The notes under the pieces: generated by a model
What the model saw: the letters and a program-made list of their open reading frames with translations, nothing else
Told to the model about the DNA's origin: nothing
Database searches by the model: none
Shown: positions 6,977 through 17,847 of the stretch, piece after piece
Layout: each line of letters opens with the position of its first letter
Numbering within the stretch: position 1 is the stretch's first letter
Translations under genes and position numbers: made by a program
Source of the DNA: Pseudotabrizicola sediminis
Lineage (GTDB): Bacteria; Pseudomonadota; Alphaproteobacteria; Rhodobacterales; Rhodobacteraceae
Length of the DNA: 64,000 bases
Direction of reading: 5' to 3'
Assembly: GCF_004745575.1 (NCBI RefSeq)
Contig: NZ_RPEM01000008.1
Span: forward strand, 329 to 64,328

Positions 6977-8284
6977 ATGCTGAAAACCCTGCGCAACCCG
7001 GCCTTTCGCCACCTTTTCGCCGCGCAGATCGTAGCCCTTTTGGGCACTGGTCTGGCCACAGTGGCGCTGGGGCTGCTCGCCTGGCAACTCGCAGGCGATA
7101 ATGCCGGGGCGGTTCTGGGCACGGCGCTGGCCATCAAGATGGTGGCATATGTCCTGCTTGCCCCGATTGCGGCGGCAGTGGCCGAACGCTTGCCGCGACG
7201 CACCTTTCTGGTGGCGCTTGACCTTATCCGCGCCGGGGTGATCGCCTGCCTGCCCTTTGTCGATCAGGTCTGGCAGATTTACGTGCTGATCTTCTTTCTT
7301 CAGGCGGCATCGGCGGGGTTCACACCGGCGTTTCAGGCTGTCATTCCGGATGTGCTGAAGGACGAGGATGACTATACCAACGCCCTCTCGCTTTTGCGGC
7401 TGGCCGAGGATCTGGAACAACTCGCCTCGCCCATGATCGCGGCGCTGCTGCTGACGGTGGTCAGTTTTCCAATTCTGTTTGCGGGCACGGTGGTGGGATT
7501 TTTCGCCTCGGCGCTGCTGGTTGTGACCGCGCGGCTGCCGGACCGGGTGCGCGGCGAGAACAGCCAGTTTTGGGCAGACGTCACCAAAGGCATCCGCATC
7601 TACACCCGAACGCCCCGCCTGCGTGGGTTGATGGTCATGGAGGCCGCCGTCGCCGCTGCCGGGGCGATGGTCTATGTCAACACGGTCGTTCTGGTGCAGG
7701 CACGGCTGGGTCTGGGTGAGCAAGCCGTCGCCCTTGCCTTTGCGGGTTTTGGCGCGGGGTCCATGCTGGCGGCCTTCCTGCTGCCGCGCATGCTTGAACG
7801 TCTGGCGGATCGGCCGGTGATGATCGGCGGCGCGGCCCTGATGGTGGCAGGCGTGGCACTTGTGCCGCTGGTGGGCGGTCTGACCAGCCTGATTGCATTG
7901 TGGGCGCTCATCGGTTTTGGATTTTCGCTGACGCAGACGCCGATTGGCCGCATCATCAACCGTTGCGCCCGTGAAGCCGACCGGGGCGCTGTGTTTGCCG
8001 CGCAATTCGCGCTCAGCCATGCCTGCTGGCTGGTGACCTATCCGGTTGCCGGATGGGTTGGTGCGGGGGCGGGGCTGTCTGAAGCCGCGTTGCTTCTGGC
8101 CGGCATTGGCGCGCTTGGGCTGGTTGCCGTGCTCAAGATATGGCCTGCTGAGGTTGACAGCGTCCTGCCGCATGACCATCCGGACCTGCCGCCAGATCAC
8201 CCCCACATTTCACAGCATGGTCCCCATCATTCACATGCCTTCGTGATTGACGACCTTCATCGCCGCTGGCCAAAGGCGGCCTGA
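6977..8284 (+). CDS. MFS exporter with His-rich C-terminal tail (putative Ni/Co efflux)
   Basis: 435 residues with about 12 membrane spans. The start codon directly follows the repressor stop. The opening LRNPAFRHLFAAQIVALLG and the cytoplasmic loop AERLPRRTF are typical of the MFS_3/NreB-like branch. The last 40 residues contain HDHPDLPPDHPHISQHGPHH followed by HSH, a metal-binding tail like that of nickel-resistance NreB/NrsD exporters. Together with the DmeR-like repressor and the HupE neighbour this supports Ni/Co export; substrate is inferred. Confidence 0.82.
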   Translation: MLKTLRNPAFRHLFAAQIVALLGTGLATVALGLLAWQLAGDNAGAVLGTALAIKMVAYVLLAPIAAAVAERLPRRTFLVALDLIRAGVIACLPFVDQVWQIYVLIFFLQAASAGFTPAFQAVIPDVLKDEDDYTNALSLLRLAEDLEQLASPMIAALLLTVVSFPILFAGTVVGFFASALLVVTARLPDRVRGENSQFWADVTKGIRIYTRTPRLRGLMVMEAAVAAAGAMVYVNTVVLVQARLGLGEQAVALAFAGFGAGSMLAAFLLPRMLERLADRPVMIGGAALMVAGVALVPLVGGLTSLIALWALIGFGFSLTQTPIGRIINRCAREADRGAVFAAQFALSHACWLVTYPVAGWVGAGAGLSEAALLLAGIGALGLVAVLKIWPAEVDSVLPHDHPDLPPDHPHISQHGPHHSHAFVIDDLHRRWPKAA

Positions 8285-8382
8285 CACAATGGCGTGACCG
8301 TGTGCATTGTGCTCATTGCAGGTTGGATGGAAAGGACCCAAAGTATAGGGGAAGTTCTCCCGCCAAGACCGGATTTTCACAG

Positions 8383-8862
8383 ATGCAACAGACACGCCTG
8401 ACCCGCCGCACCGCCCTGTTTTCATTGGCTGCAGGTCTTGTGGTCAGCCTGCGCCCCGCAACCGCCGATATCACGCAAGCGTCAATCCGCGTGGTCAAGG
8501 ATCCAAACTGCGGGTGCTGTACGGCGTGGGTCGAGATCCTCGAAGCCGACGGTTTCAACGCCACCATCGAACTGCTTGAGTACGATGCCCTGCAAGCCCA
8601 CAAGGCCGCCAGCGGCATCCCGCAAAACATGGCATCCTGCCACACAGCGCACGTGGACGGCTATGTGATCGAAGGCCACGTGCCCCCCGCCGACATCCGT
8701 CGCCTTTTGGCAGAACGTCCCGAAGCCGTCGGCCTTTCGGTGCCGGGCATGCCCTACGGCTCGCCGGGCATGGGGCCTGAGACAGAGCGCGAGGCTTACG
8801 TCGTCTACTTGATGCTGCGCGACGGAAGCACCGAGGCTTTCAGCGCGTACGCCGCAGCGTAA
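8383..8862 (+). CDS. DUF411 metal-binding protein
   Basis: 159 residues. The chosen start gives a twin-arginine-like signal (RLTRRTALFSLAAGLVVSLR, cleavage near ATA-DI). The mature domain begins RVVKDPNCGCCTAWVEIL, the CxCC signature of DUF411, and continues with NMASCHTAHVDGYVIEGHVP, whose Cys/His residues complete a likely metal site. DUF411 proteins are periplasmic and are associated with copper and other metal resistance; the reaction is unknown. It stands alone after the MFS gene, before transposon debris. Confidence 0.85.
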   Translation: MQQTRLTRRTALFSLAAGLVVSLRPATADITQASIRVVKDPNCGCCTAWVEILEADGFNATIELLEYDALQAHKAASGIPQNMASCHTAHVDGYVIEGHVPPADIRRLLAERPEAVGLSVPGMPYGSPGMGPETEREAYVVYLMLRDGSTEAFSAYAAA

Positions 8863-8959
8863 GCGGAACTGCCTGAGTGACATGTGGTCGGAGGCAACGG
8901 GCCCGCCGCTAAGTGTCTGACCTGCAAATGGATTTTCTCTCCTTCTGCGGCCAGAGCGG

Positions 8960-9400
8960 CGTGAGGCATGCGCTAAGTGTACCGATCTCTTCCGCAAACA
9001 CGGCATGTCGAAGGCACGCTCTATGCCTGGCAGGCGAAGTATTCCGGAATGACAGTGTCAGAGGCCAGGCGGCTAAAGGCGCTTAAGGACGAGAACGCCA
9101 AGCTGAAGCAGCGGCTGGCCGAGCAGATGCTCGACATGGCCATGATAAAGGAACTGCTGCCAGACAAATGGTGATGCGCGAGTCTGTTGCGCATCTGAAG
9201 ACCATCTCGGGCTGTCGGAACGCCGGGCGTGCCAGATTGCTGCGCCGGGTCGGAAGATGGTGCGATACCAGTCGCGTGGGGCGCCTGACACGGCGCTGCG
9301 GGGCCTGCTGTGCCACCTGACCAGTGAACGGCCCCGGTCGGATATCGGCGGCTGTTCGTGCTCTTGCGCCGTAAGGGGGGAGCTTTCCGGGATCTGGCGC
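8960..9400 (+). pseudogene. Decayed IS3-family transposase (orfA and orfB remnants)
   Basis: The frame ending at 9174 reads GTLYAWQAKYSGMTVSEA, then LKALKDENAKLKQRLAEQM and LDMAMIKELL, a clear IS3-type OrfA (leucine-zipper part). DLFRKHGMS lies just before it in another frame. Shifted frames from 9180 read VAHLKTISG, LSERRACQI, GRKMVRYQSR and TSERPRSDI, then RRLFVLLRRKG, the start of OrfB (IS407/IS51-like). At least three frameshifts and loss of the catalytic DDE part make it inactive. No terminal repeats were found. Confidence 0.75.
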
Positions 9401-9784
9401 AGCAGGCTGGCGTAATCGGTCATGGTGCCACCGTCGCCCCGGTTGATCTGGTCGGGATGGGTGTCGAAATGATCAGGGGGCGGTGGTGCGGCAGTTTGTC
9501 ATGGCCTGGTCTCCGGGGCTGAATTGCATCCTTCCCATAAACCCGGAATCGCTCAATGCGAGGGTAAGATAAACTGACAAATATTAGATTTACTATTTAT
9601 TTACAATATCTTGATGTAATTCAATCGCTATGGGCGGATCGATCAACCAGACAGCGTCATGCGCGCGTCAGGCAGAACTGATGGGTACCAACCTAAAACG
9701 CGGCTCATTTAGCGGCAAAGCCACTTTTTATGTCGGCGGCATGGGCGCGTAAGACAGTCACTTCACTTGCAGATGACGGGCCAT
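9401..9784. other. AT-rich intergenic region without gene
   Basis: The segment 9570-9625 is strikingly AT-rich compared with its surroundings (runs such as TTTACTATTTATTTACAAT). A 23-codon frame beginning at 9680 (MGTNLKRGSF) is too short and unplaced to call. Nothing else is recognisable; it looks like foreign or decayed DNA between the metal region and the B12 locus. Confidence 0.45.
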
Positions 9785-10342
9785 TCAGCCTGCACAGTTC
9801 AGCCGCCTGAGCGCCCACCTGCGACCGTCGTGGCGCAGGTCGGTTACAGTTCCGGGTGCAATGTCAATCAACCAGAACGCAGTGGGCGGTGCGCCAAGAA
9901 CGCGGCACACAATTGACCGGATGACGGCTGAATGAGTTATGGCCACCACATGATTACCGTCACTGGCAACACGGTCCAGCCAGGCCGCCATCCGGTCCGC
10001 CAACTGATCACGACTTTCTCCACCATGATCGCGGAATGCAGGTTGGTTGACCCAGAGCTCCAAAGCTTCGGGGGTCGACTGCGCAACTGCCGCAATTTCA
10101 ATCCCAGACCAGCGCCCGTGATCAAGGTCGCGCAGGTCAGGCTCGACGCGCGCCTGAAGTCCGAAATGCTGCGCCATCTGAAGGCATGCCGCCATCGGGC
10201 TGCAAATGCAGTGTCGGCTGCGCCACCCTGCGGGTGCCATCATCGGCACCTTGTTGTCCAACAGGGAGTCGTCTGCCGGAAAAGCCGCGCGCAGCGACGC
10301 TGTGGTCGCCCCATGCGACACAAGCGTTAGAACAACTGTCAT
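9785..10342 (-). CDS. Histidine phosphatase (phosphoglycerate-mutase-like) family protein
   Basis: 185 residues from the ATG preceding TVVLTLVSHG. The fold is recognised by LVSHGAT at the N terminus (nucleophilic His conserved, but the usual RHG arginine is Ser), LRDLDHGRWSG in the middle and ITHSAVIRSIV near residue 140, the second catalytic His. Related enzymes include alpha-ribazole phosphatases, and this one is divergent to the riboswitch-controlled cbtB, so a role in B12 metabolism is plausible. The Arg-to-Ser change may weaken phosphate binding. Confidence 0.75.
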   Translation of the reverse strand: MTVVLTLVSHGATTASLRAAFPADDSLLDNKVPMMAPAGWRSRHCICSPMAACLQMAQHFGLQARVEPDLRDLDHGRWSGIEIAAVAQSTPEALELWVNQPAFRDHGGESRDQLADRMAAWLDRVASDGNHVVAITHSAVIRSIVCRVLGAPPTAFWLIDIAPGTVTDLRHDGRRWALRRLNCAG

Positions 10343-10394
10343 CAAGTCCCCATCAAAGCCCGATTTCACGACCGGAACGCGCCAAGCGATTGAC

Positions 10395-10505
10395 TTGTTC
10401 AATCGTAACATGCCATCTCTGTGACTTGAAGATCAGAAAGAAGTCGGTGAAAACCCGGCACGGTCGCGCCCCTGTATTCGCTTTTGCGAGAGTCAGACCT
10501 TTTTG
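10395..10505 (+). promoter_or_regulatory. Cobalamin riboswitch upstream of cbtB
   Basis: Core elements occur in order: GAAAGAAGTCGGTGAAAACC, then CGGCACGGTCGCGCCCCTGT, and a B12-box-like GAGAGTCAGACC at 10487-10499. It is followed directly by T5, then the cbtB ribosome site AGGAG at 10541. High AdoCbl would be expected to shut off cobalt uptake. Confidence 0.78.
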
Positions 10506-10551
10506 TATCCGATCAACCCTGAGTGGGACGCGAAATCCCGAGGAGACAGAT

Positions 10552-10758
10552 ATGACACCTGCACTTGCCACAGATGTTGCCGTTGCCCCGCTGCCGGCGC
10601 GCGAGGTCCTGCCATGGGCCCTTTTCGGCATCCTGATGCTGGCGTTCGCGATCTATTTCGTTGGTGCCGAACAGGGCGCTTCGGCCGTGGTGCAGGGCGA
10701 CATGATCCACGAATTCATGCATGACGGCCGCCACCTGCTTGGCTTTCCCTGCCACTGA
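10552..10758 (+). CDS. cbtB: CbtB, small subunit of B12-regulated cobalt transporter
   Basis: 68 residues with AGGAG 6 nt before the ATG. One membrane span (about 21-38, WALFGILMLAFAIYFVGAE) is followed by the characteristic HEFMHDGRHLLGFPCH C-terminal His motif, the probable metal site. CbtB is a family defined by its single span and terminal His cluster, always next to CbtA and under cobalamin riboswitches, as here. Transport of cobalt is the family assignment from genomic and regulatory evidence. Confidence 0.92.
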   Translation: MTPALATDVAVAPLPAREVLPWALFGILMLAFAIYFVGAEQGASAVVQGDMIHEFMHDGRHLLGFPCH

Positions 10759-10770
10759 CAGGAGCGTGAC

Positions 10771-11499
10771 ATGACAGGTGCGCTTTTGCTGCGCGGCATG
10801 ATTGTCGGCGTTATCGCCGGTCTTTGTGCCTATGTGTTCGCGTTCATCTTTGGTGAACCACAGGTTGATCTGGCCATCGCATTTCAAACCGCCGTGAGCG
10901 GCGGGGCGGACGAAGGGCTGCCTGCTGTCAGCCGTCAAACGCAGGCTGGCATTGGTCTGGCGGTTGGGCTTGTGGGGTATGGGGCGGCCGTCGGGGGCAT
11001 TTTTGCGCTGGTGTTCGCTCTGACCTATGGCCGGCTGTGCGCGGTCAGGGCGCGTGGCATGGCGGCGCTGCTTGGTCTGGCGGCATTCGTGTCAACCGCA
11101 CTGGTGCCGCAGTTGAAATATCCTGCCAATCCGCCCGCCGTGGGCTTGGCAGAGACAATAGCGGCCCGCACGACGCTGTTCTTTCTGATGCTGGTCTTGT
11201 CGGTGATCTGCATGGCGGTGACGGTGCTGATCGCCAGACGCCTGTGGCGTGAACGCGGCGGCTGGTCGGCAAGCATCATCGCGGGGACGGTGTTTTTCGG
11301 TCTGACCGCAACCAGTTTCCTTGCCCTGCCGTCAGTGAACGAAATGCCCCCAGGCTTTGATCCCGCGGTGCTCTGGAACTTTCGCGTGTCTTCGCTGGGC
11401 ATCCATGTGGTACTTTGGCTGATCCTCGGGCTTGGGTTTGGCGCAGTGGCGGAACGCCTTCTGGAAGGGCGGCAGGTCAGGCGGCCTGCTGCCGTCTGA
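10771..11499 (+). CDS. cbtA: CbtA, cobalt transporter membrane subunit
   Basis: 242 residues with about five to six membrane spans. It begins LLLRGMIVGVIAGLCAYVFAF, typical of CbtA, and has the conserved GEPQVDLAI near residue 26, VGYGAAVGGIF and PPGFDPAVLWNFRVSSLG near the C terminus. It is 12 nt downstream of cbtB and on the same riboswitch-controlled transcript. The pair would supply cobalt for the late-insertion chelatase CobN encoded nearby. Confidence 0.92.
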   Translation: MTGALLLRGMIVGVIAGLCAYVFAFIFGEPQVDLAIAFQTAVSGGADEGLPAVSRQTQAGIGLAVGLVGYGAAVGGIFALVFALTYGRLCAVRARGMAALLGLAAFVSTALVPQLKYPANPPAVGLAETIAARTTLFFLMLVLSVICMAVTVLIARRLWRERGGWSASIIAGTVFFGLTATSFLALPSVNEMPPGFDPAVLWNFRVSSLGIHVVLWLILGLGFGAVAERLLEGRQVRRPAAV

Positions 11500-11503
11500 T
11501 CCG

Positions 11504-12148
11504 ATGCTGTGGCAGTACGCCAGAACGACAACGGCGCACAACCGCGTGCGGCGGCTGTTGCGCGGTGTCGTCTTGCTGGTCGCCCTGCAGACTGGGTCCG
11601 CCAATGCGCATGTGTCAGGCTCGGGCAACGTGCCCGTTGCAGGCGTGCCGATCGTAGAGATCACGCATGGCCAGATGCCAGTGATCGCCCGCCATGGGTC
11701 TGACATTCTTGCTCTTGCCGCACGGCAGCCTGTGACGACAGCAGATTTTCAGCGGGTTCTGAACTACGCCAAGATCCAGCGGGCCTATTGCTTGTGGGGG
11801 CTGGTCCCCGGCAGCATTTCGGACGAGTTCAGTCCGTTCAATGCCTGTTCCCACGCCTATCTGGCGGCGATGCGCGACCTGCTGCTGCGAATGACCGCCG
11901 AGGGCGGAACGCCTGCCGCTGTCGATCTGGCACGCCGGGTGGACACAGACATGATCGCGTCGTCCACGGCGTTGGAGTTTTGCAACTACAGCGCCACACC
12001 CTATGACACGGCGACAGTGGTGCAGCCCGTTTTGACCGACATGGTGGGTCATCCTGCAACTGTCGCCAGCCTTGGCGGCTTGGGCGGGTTTCTGATCTTG
12101 GCCGCAGCAATGTTTGTCCGCTGGTCCGCCAAAGCCGCAGTACTTTGA
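11504..12148 (+). CDS. Unknown exported/membrane protein in the B12 locus
   Basis: 214 residues from the ATG at 11504, 4 nt after the cbtA stop. A signal peptide is visible (RRLLRGVVLLVALQTGSANA). A roughly 150-residue periplasmic-looking domain contains VEITHGQMPVIARHGSDILAL-type sequence and several Cys/His. A C-terminal membrane anchor (about 187-205) precedes a short basic tail. No family was recognised. It is wedged between the cobalt transporter and the L-threonine kinase and overlaps the latter by ATGA-type coupling (starts at 12145), so it very likely serves cobalt uptake or B12 synthesis. Confidence 0.6.
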   Translation: MLWQYARTTTAHNRVRRLLRGVVLLVALQTGSANAHVSGSGNVPVAGVPIVEITHGQMPVIARHGSDILALAARQPVTTADFQRVLNYAKIQRAYCLWGLVPGSISDEFSPFNACSHAYLAAMRDLLLRMTAEGGTPAAVDLARRVDTDMIASSTALEFCNYSATPYDTATVVQPVLTDMVGHPATVASLGGLGGFLILAAAMFVRWSAKAAVL

Positions 12149-12990
12149 CCGCAGCACGACAGGATTCTTGTGCCAACGGCGCGCCCGCGCGGGCGCTGCA
12201 TCTGTCTGGGCATTTTGGCGAATGGATGCAGGGACGGCTTGGCCCCGGTGGCCCGGTGGTTCTGATTACCCTGCCCTGCGCAGTGCTGGGTGTCACCGCA
12301 AGCATGGATGCGGGCGCGCAAAACCTGCGGGGGGCCGGTCTGGACGGCCCGCACGGCGCCGCCGCCGCGGCTCGGTTCATTGCATATCTCGGGCTTGACC
12401 TGCCGTATGGCGTCAGGGTGCAGGCGTGCGCCGAGGCCGGATTGGGCACCGGAGTTTCCACTGCCAGTCTGCTGGCGCTGGCACGGCTGGCCCGCTGGCG
12501 GGGTCCGGCATCAATGCTGGCGCGGGCCTGTCTGCGGGCAGAGGGCGCGTCAGACCCGCTGATGTCGCGCAATCCCGAGCGGCTGTTGTGGGCCTCGCGC
12601 CAAGGGCGCGCGCTGGCACGGTTGCCCGCCCTGCCCGCCTATGAGGTGATCGGCGGGTTTTTCGGGCTGCCGCGGATCACTGACCCGGCCGACAGCGCCT
12701 TTCCCGATATCGTGGACCTCGTCCCTTTGTGGAAGGCCGCACGCGATCTGGAAGGCTTTGCCGCGCTGGCAAGCGTATCGGCACGACGGAGCCTGGACCT
12801 TCGTGGCCCAGCGCAGGATCCGACCGCCGATCTGGCCAGCAGGCTGGGCGCGCTGGGGTGGATCATCGCGCATACCGGGGCGGCGCGCGGCTTGATCTTT
12901 GCACCGGGCCGGGTGCCGGATCACGCGGCACAGGCGTTGCGGGACGCAGGCATGCGGGGCATTTTGCAATTCAGCGGCGGGCGGGCATGA
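12145..12990 (+). CDS. bluE: L-threonine kinase, GHMP family (BluE/PduX-like)
   Basis: 281 residues. GHMP kinase signatures are the N-terminal SGHFGEWMQGRLGPGGPVVL and the phosphate-binding AEAGLGTGVSTAS at about residues 96-108. The C-terminal ASRLGALGWIIAHTGAARGL is also family-like. PduX/BluE proteins phosphorylate L-threonine, whose product is decarboxylated by CobC to (R)-1-amino-2-propanol phosphate for the nucleotide loop of B12. CobC is encoded 1.4 kb downstream and the broken cobD starts inside the stop of this gene (ATGA at 12987), so the three once formed one operon. Confidence 0.82.
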   Translation: MTAARQDSCANGAPARALHLSGHFGEWMQGRLGPGGPVVLITLPCAVLGVTASMDAGAQNLRGAGLDGPHGAAAAARFIAYLGLDLPYGVRVQACAEAGLGTGVSTASLLALARLARWRGPASMLARACLRAEGASDPLMSRNPERLLWASRQGRALARLPALPAYEVIGGFFGLPRITDPADSAFPDIVDLVPLWKAARDLEGFAALASVSARRSLDLRGPAQDPTADLASRLGALGWIIAHTGAARGLIFAPGRVPDHAAQALRDAGMRGILQFSGGRA

Positions 12991-13425
12991 GTTTTGCGGC
13001 GATGATGGTGGTTGCGACGGCGATCAACGCGGTGGCGGGCGGGCCGAGCCGGTTTTACCGCGGATCGGGCAGTCGGTGACTTGGTTCTGCCGTCGCGCTC
13101 CTCGCCATCAGGCGTTTGGCTGGGCCTCTGCGCGTGTCGTCGACGGGGGAACCCTGATCCCTGCCCGGCTGGGCGAAGTGATCGATGCCGCCGTGTCGGC
13201 GCGCCCGCTTGCGACGCTGGCCTGCATGGGCCGCGATGGCCGGGGCGTTGGGGATGCGGCTGTCGGGGCCACGGATTTATGAAGACCACATCGCAGACGA
13301 ACCTTGGGGCAACGTCGGCTCTGCCGACCTCTTGCCCTGCGATTTGCGCCGGGACCTCGTGCTCTGTCGCCGTCCCTTGCCGGCCTGTATCGCTCTGATC
13401 GATGTGGTTGCGGCAAGCATTGGGC
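12987..13425 (+). pseudogene. cobD: Broken cobD/cbiB (adenosylcobinamide-phosphate synthase)
   Basis: The start overlaps the bluE stop (ATGA) and gives MSFAAMMVVATAINAVAGG, PSRFYR, then hits a stop. One frame over, RIGQSVTWF continues the typical CbiB opening. The following RHQAFGWASARVVD and LIPARLGEVIDAA match a segment about 150 residues further on. Another frame shift later MAGALGMRLSGPRIYEDHI and a degraded C terminus (DLRRDLVLCRR) appear. About half of a 300-residue membrane enzyme is missing and three frames are used, so this is true decay, not one sequencing error. The product would condense adenosylcobyrate with aminopropanol phosphate. Confidence 0.8.
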
Positions 13426-13458
13426 GATTGCGTCCCCCCGGCACCGACAGTAGCGTGT

Positions 13459-15380
<1,922 letters not shown>

Positions 15381-15381
15381 G

Positions 15382-16827
15382 TCAACGCGCCAGCGCCAGC
15401 AACCCCGGCACATCCAGATGCGCCTCGACGTGGTCAGCCAGCGCATCCAGCGCCGCCTCGACCGATGCGCCGTGCGACCGCAGCGGGGCCGCAATCCCCA
15501 GACCGTGTAGAAACGCCGTGCGGAAGGCATCCGACGCGAACAGCCCGTGCAGGTAGCTGCCGGTCACCCGGCCATCGGCGCTGATCGCCCCCTCGGCCCG
15601 GTCCTGCACATGGGCAAACGCCCGCGCACAATCAGGGCCATCGGTGCGGCCGATGTGGATCTCGTACCCCGCCACCGCAAGCCCGCTGGCCGCATGCACC
15701 GCTTGAACCCGCGCAAGGCGTTTGTCCGGCGTCATCACCGTCGCCACGTCCAGCAGGCCCAGACCCGCCGAAGCCCCCGCCGCGCCCTCGATCCCGTCGG
15801 GGTCGTCGATCACCCGGCCCAGCATCTGATAGCCGCCGCAAATGCCAAGCACATGCCCGCCGCGCCGCACATGCGCCGCCAGATCAATGTCCCAGCCTTG
15901 GGCGCGCAGAAACGCCAGATCCCCGCGCGTCGATTTCGACCCCGGAATGATCACCAGCCGCGCCGCAGCCGGAATCGGTTGCCCCGCCTGCACCATCACC
16001 AGTTGCACGCCGGGTTCGGCTTTCAGCGGGTCCAGATCGTCGAAATTGGCAATGCGCGACAGGGTCAGGCAGGCGATCACCACACCATCGCCTGCAGGAC
16101 CCGAGGCGATGTCCAGCGCATCTTCGGCGGGCAGAAGATGGGCCTGACCAAACCACGGCACCACGCCGAAACCGCGCCAGCCGGTTCGGGCCTCAATCAT
16201 CGCATAGCCGTCGTCAAACAGACGCGGATCACCGCGGAACTTGTTGATTAAAAATCCTGCGACCATCGCGGCATCTGCGGCATCAATGACCGCTTGCGTG
16301 CCGACGATCTGCGCGATCACCCCGCCCCGGTCGATATCACCCACCAGCACCACTGGCACGTCCGCCGCACAGGCAAAGCCCATGTTGGCAATGTCACCGG
16401 GCCGCAAGTTGATCTCGGCCGGGCTGCCCGCACCTTCGACGATCACCAGATCGTATCCCGCCCGCAACCGCGCGAAACTGTCCAGCACGGACGCCATCAG
16501 CGCGGGCTTCATCGCGGCGTAGTCGCGCGCCCGCACGGTGGCCACGCGCCGCCCTTGCACGATGACCTGCGATCCCACATCGGTTTCAGGCTTCAGCAGC
16601 ACTGGGTTCATGTCCGTGACCGGGTCAATCCCGCAAGCCAGCGCCTGCAAGGCCTGAGCGCGGCCGATCTCACCGCCGTCGACCGTCACGGCGGCGTTGT
16701 TGGACATGTTCTGGGGCTTGAACGGGGCTACTGTCAGACCGCGACGCCGGGCCGCGCGGCAAAGGCCCGCCACCAGCATCGATTTGCCGACGTTGGACCC
16801 GCAGCCCTGTATCATCAGTGCGGCCAT
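15382..16827 (-). CDS. cobQ: CobQ, adenosylcobyric acid synthase (glutamine-hydrolysing)
   Basis: 481 residues. The N-terminal synthetase domain has the P-loop-like [11 protein letters not shown] (8-18) and [10 protein letters not shown]. The C-terminal triad glutamine amidotransferase domain has nucleophile C330 in [12 protein letters not shown] and a late SYLHGLF with the catalytic His. It amidates the b, d, e and g carboxylates of the corrin ring. It lies 4 nt downstream of cobO and convergent to cobC. Confidence 0.95.
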   Translation of the reverse strand: MAALMIQGCGSNVGKSMLVAGLCRAARRRGLTVAPFKPQNMSNNAAVTVDGGEIGRAQALQALACGIDPVTDMNPVLLKPETDVGSQVIVQGRRVATVRARDYAAMKPALMASVLDSFARLRAGYDLVIVEGAGSPAEINLRPGDIANMGFACAADVPVVLVGDIDRGGVIAQIVGTQAVIDAADAAMVAGFLINKFRGDPRLFDDGYAMIEARTGWRGFGVVPWFGQAHLLPAEDALDIASGPAGDGVVIACLTLSRIANFDDLDPLKAEPGVQLVMVQAGQPIPAAARLVIIPGSKSTRGDLAFLRAQGWDIDLAAHVRRGGHVLGICGGYQMLGRVIDDPDGIEGAAGASAGLGLLDVATVMTPDKRLARVQAVHAASGLAVAGYEIHIGRTDGPDCARAFAHVQDRAEGAISADGRVTGSYLHGLFASDAFRTAFLHGLGIAAPLRSHGASVEAALDALADHVEAHLDVPGLLALAR

Positions 16828-16831
16828 GGGG

Positions 16832-17488
16832 TCAGAACTCCACGCCCGGCTGGCCCTTGATGCCCGACCGGAAGGGGTGCTTGACCAGCGTCATCTCGGT
16901 GACCAGATCCGCCGCCTCGATCAGCGCGTCCTTGGCGTTGCGCCCGGTCAGGCAGACATGGGTCAGGGGTGGCTTTTCATCGCGCAGAAACGTCAGCACC
17001 TCGTCAAGATCAAGGTAGTCATAGCGCAGGGCGATGTTGATCTCGTCCAGCAGCACAAAACGGATATCGGGGTCCCGGATCAGCTCCTTGGCCTTTTCCC
17101 AGCCCCGCCGCGCCGCTGCGATGTCGCGCGCCTTATCCTGAGTTTCCCAGGTAAAGCCTTCGCCCATCGCGTAAAACTGACAGATGTCGGCAAAGTTCTC
17201 CTCGATCAGCCGCCGCTCGCCAGTGTCCCAGGCGCCTTTGATGAACTGCACCACTGCACAGGGCATGCCGTGGGCGATACAGCGCAGGATCATGCCGAAC
17301 CCGGATGAGGATTTGCCCTTGCCCGCCCCGGTATGCACGATAATCAGGCCCTTCTCGCCCGCCTTGCCCGCCATCATCTTGTCGCGTGCGGCTTTGATCT
17401 TGGCCATCTTGGCGGCGTGACGGGCCAATTCAGCTTGGGCAACGTCGGCATCCGGGATTGTCAGGGGGGTGTCGCTGCTGTCTGTCAT
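16832..17488 (-). CDS. cobO: CobO, cob(I)alamin adenosyltransferase
   Basis: 218 residues. The Walker A variant [15 protein letters not shown] (51-65), [23 protein letters not shown] and [17 protein letters not shown] are characteristic of CobA/CobO-type adenosyltransferases. The start at 17488 was chosen because an AAGGAAGGG site precedes it; the longer open frame upstream runs antisense through a riboswitch. It adds the adenosyl group to the reduced corrinoid. Operon: cobO-cobQ. Confidence 0.94.
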   Translation of the reverse strand: MTDSSDTPLTIPDADVAQAELARHAAKMAKIKAARDKMMAGKAGEKGLIIVHTGAGKGKSSSGFGMILRCIAHGMPCAVVQFIKGAWDTGERRLIEENFADICQFYAMGEGFTWETQDKARDIAAARRGWEKAKELIRDPDIRFVLLDEINIALRYDYLDLDEVLTFLRDEKPPLTHVCLTGRNAKDALIEAADLVTEMTLVKHPFRSGIKGQPGVEF

Positions 17489-17547
17489 CTTGCCCTTCCT
17501 TTTCCTTGACTCTGCCCATGCCTGTGTCACAGGTGGGGCAATATTGC

Positions 17548-17740
17548 TGGTGCCTGTCCTATGGCAGGCTAAAAGGGAATGCGACAAGTTTTGCGACACT
17601 CGCGTTGCAAAGCCAAGCGCAGCCGCCCCCGCGACCGTGACCGGAAAGGTCTGTCCATGCCACTGGCCGCAAGGCTGGGAAGGCGGCCAGAGCGCCGAAA
17701 CCCCCGTGGTTCCGATATCCGCAAGCCGGGAGACCTGCCA
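17548..17740 (+). promoter_or_regulatory. Cobalamin riboswitch upstream of the DUF1636-cobW-cobN operon
   Basis: Near-consensus: CTGGTGCCTGTCC at 17548, AAAAGGGAATGCGAC at 17571, CAGCCGCCCCCGCGACCGTG, TCCATGCCACTGG, AAGGCTGGGAAGGCGGCCAG, and the B12 box GCAAGCCGGGAGACCTGCC (17721-17739). It is the best-conserved of the three riboswitches here. A CACGGA/TCCGTG hairpin follows at 17757-17776. Confidence 0.95.
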
Positions 17741-17847
17741 GCGATCGAACTGAAACGCACGGACGGGGTGTTCCGTGACCTTCGGATGTGGGCGCGCGTC
17801 GCCCGCCCCGCAGGCTATGCCCCGTTCCATACCGAGGGCTGACTGTT

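Noticed and set aside
6722-8206. 494-codon minus-strand frame over the MFS exporter
   Set aside because: It mirrors the repressor and MFS coding strand, is rich in Gln, Arg and His, and has no start signal.
9073-9423. 116-codon minus-strand frame opposite the IS3 remnant
   Set aside because: It is antisense to recognisable OrfA/OrfB fragments. Only its first codons (MTDYASLLRQ) look gene-like, possibly a gene truncated by the IS, but this is not supportable.
16832-17830. 332-codon frame extending cobO upstream through 17830
   Set aside because: The extra 114 codons are antisense to a near-consensus cobalamin riboswitch and carry no CobO homology. The ATG at 17488 has a good ribosome site.
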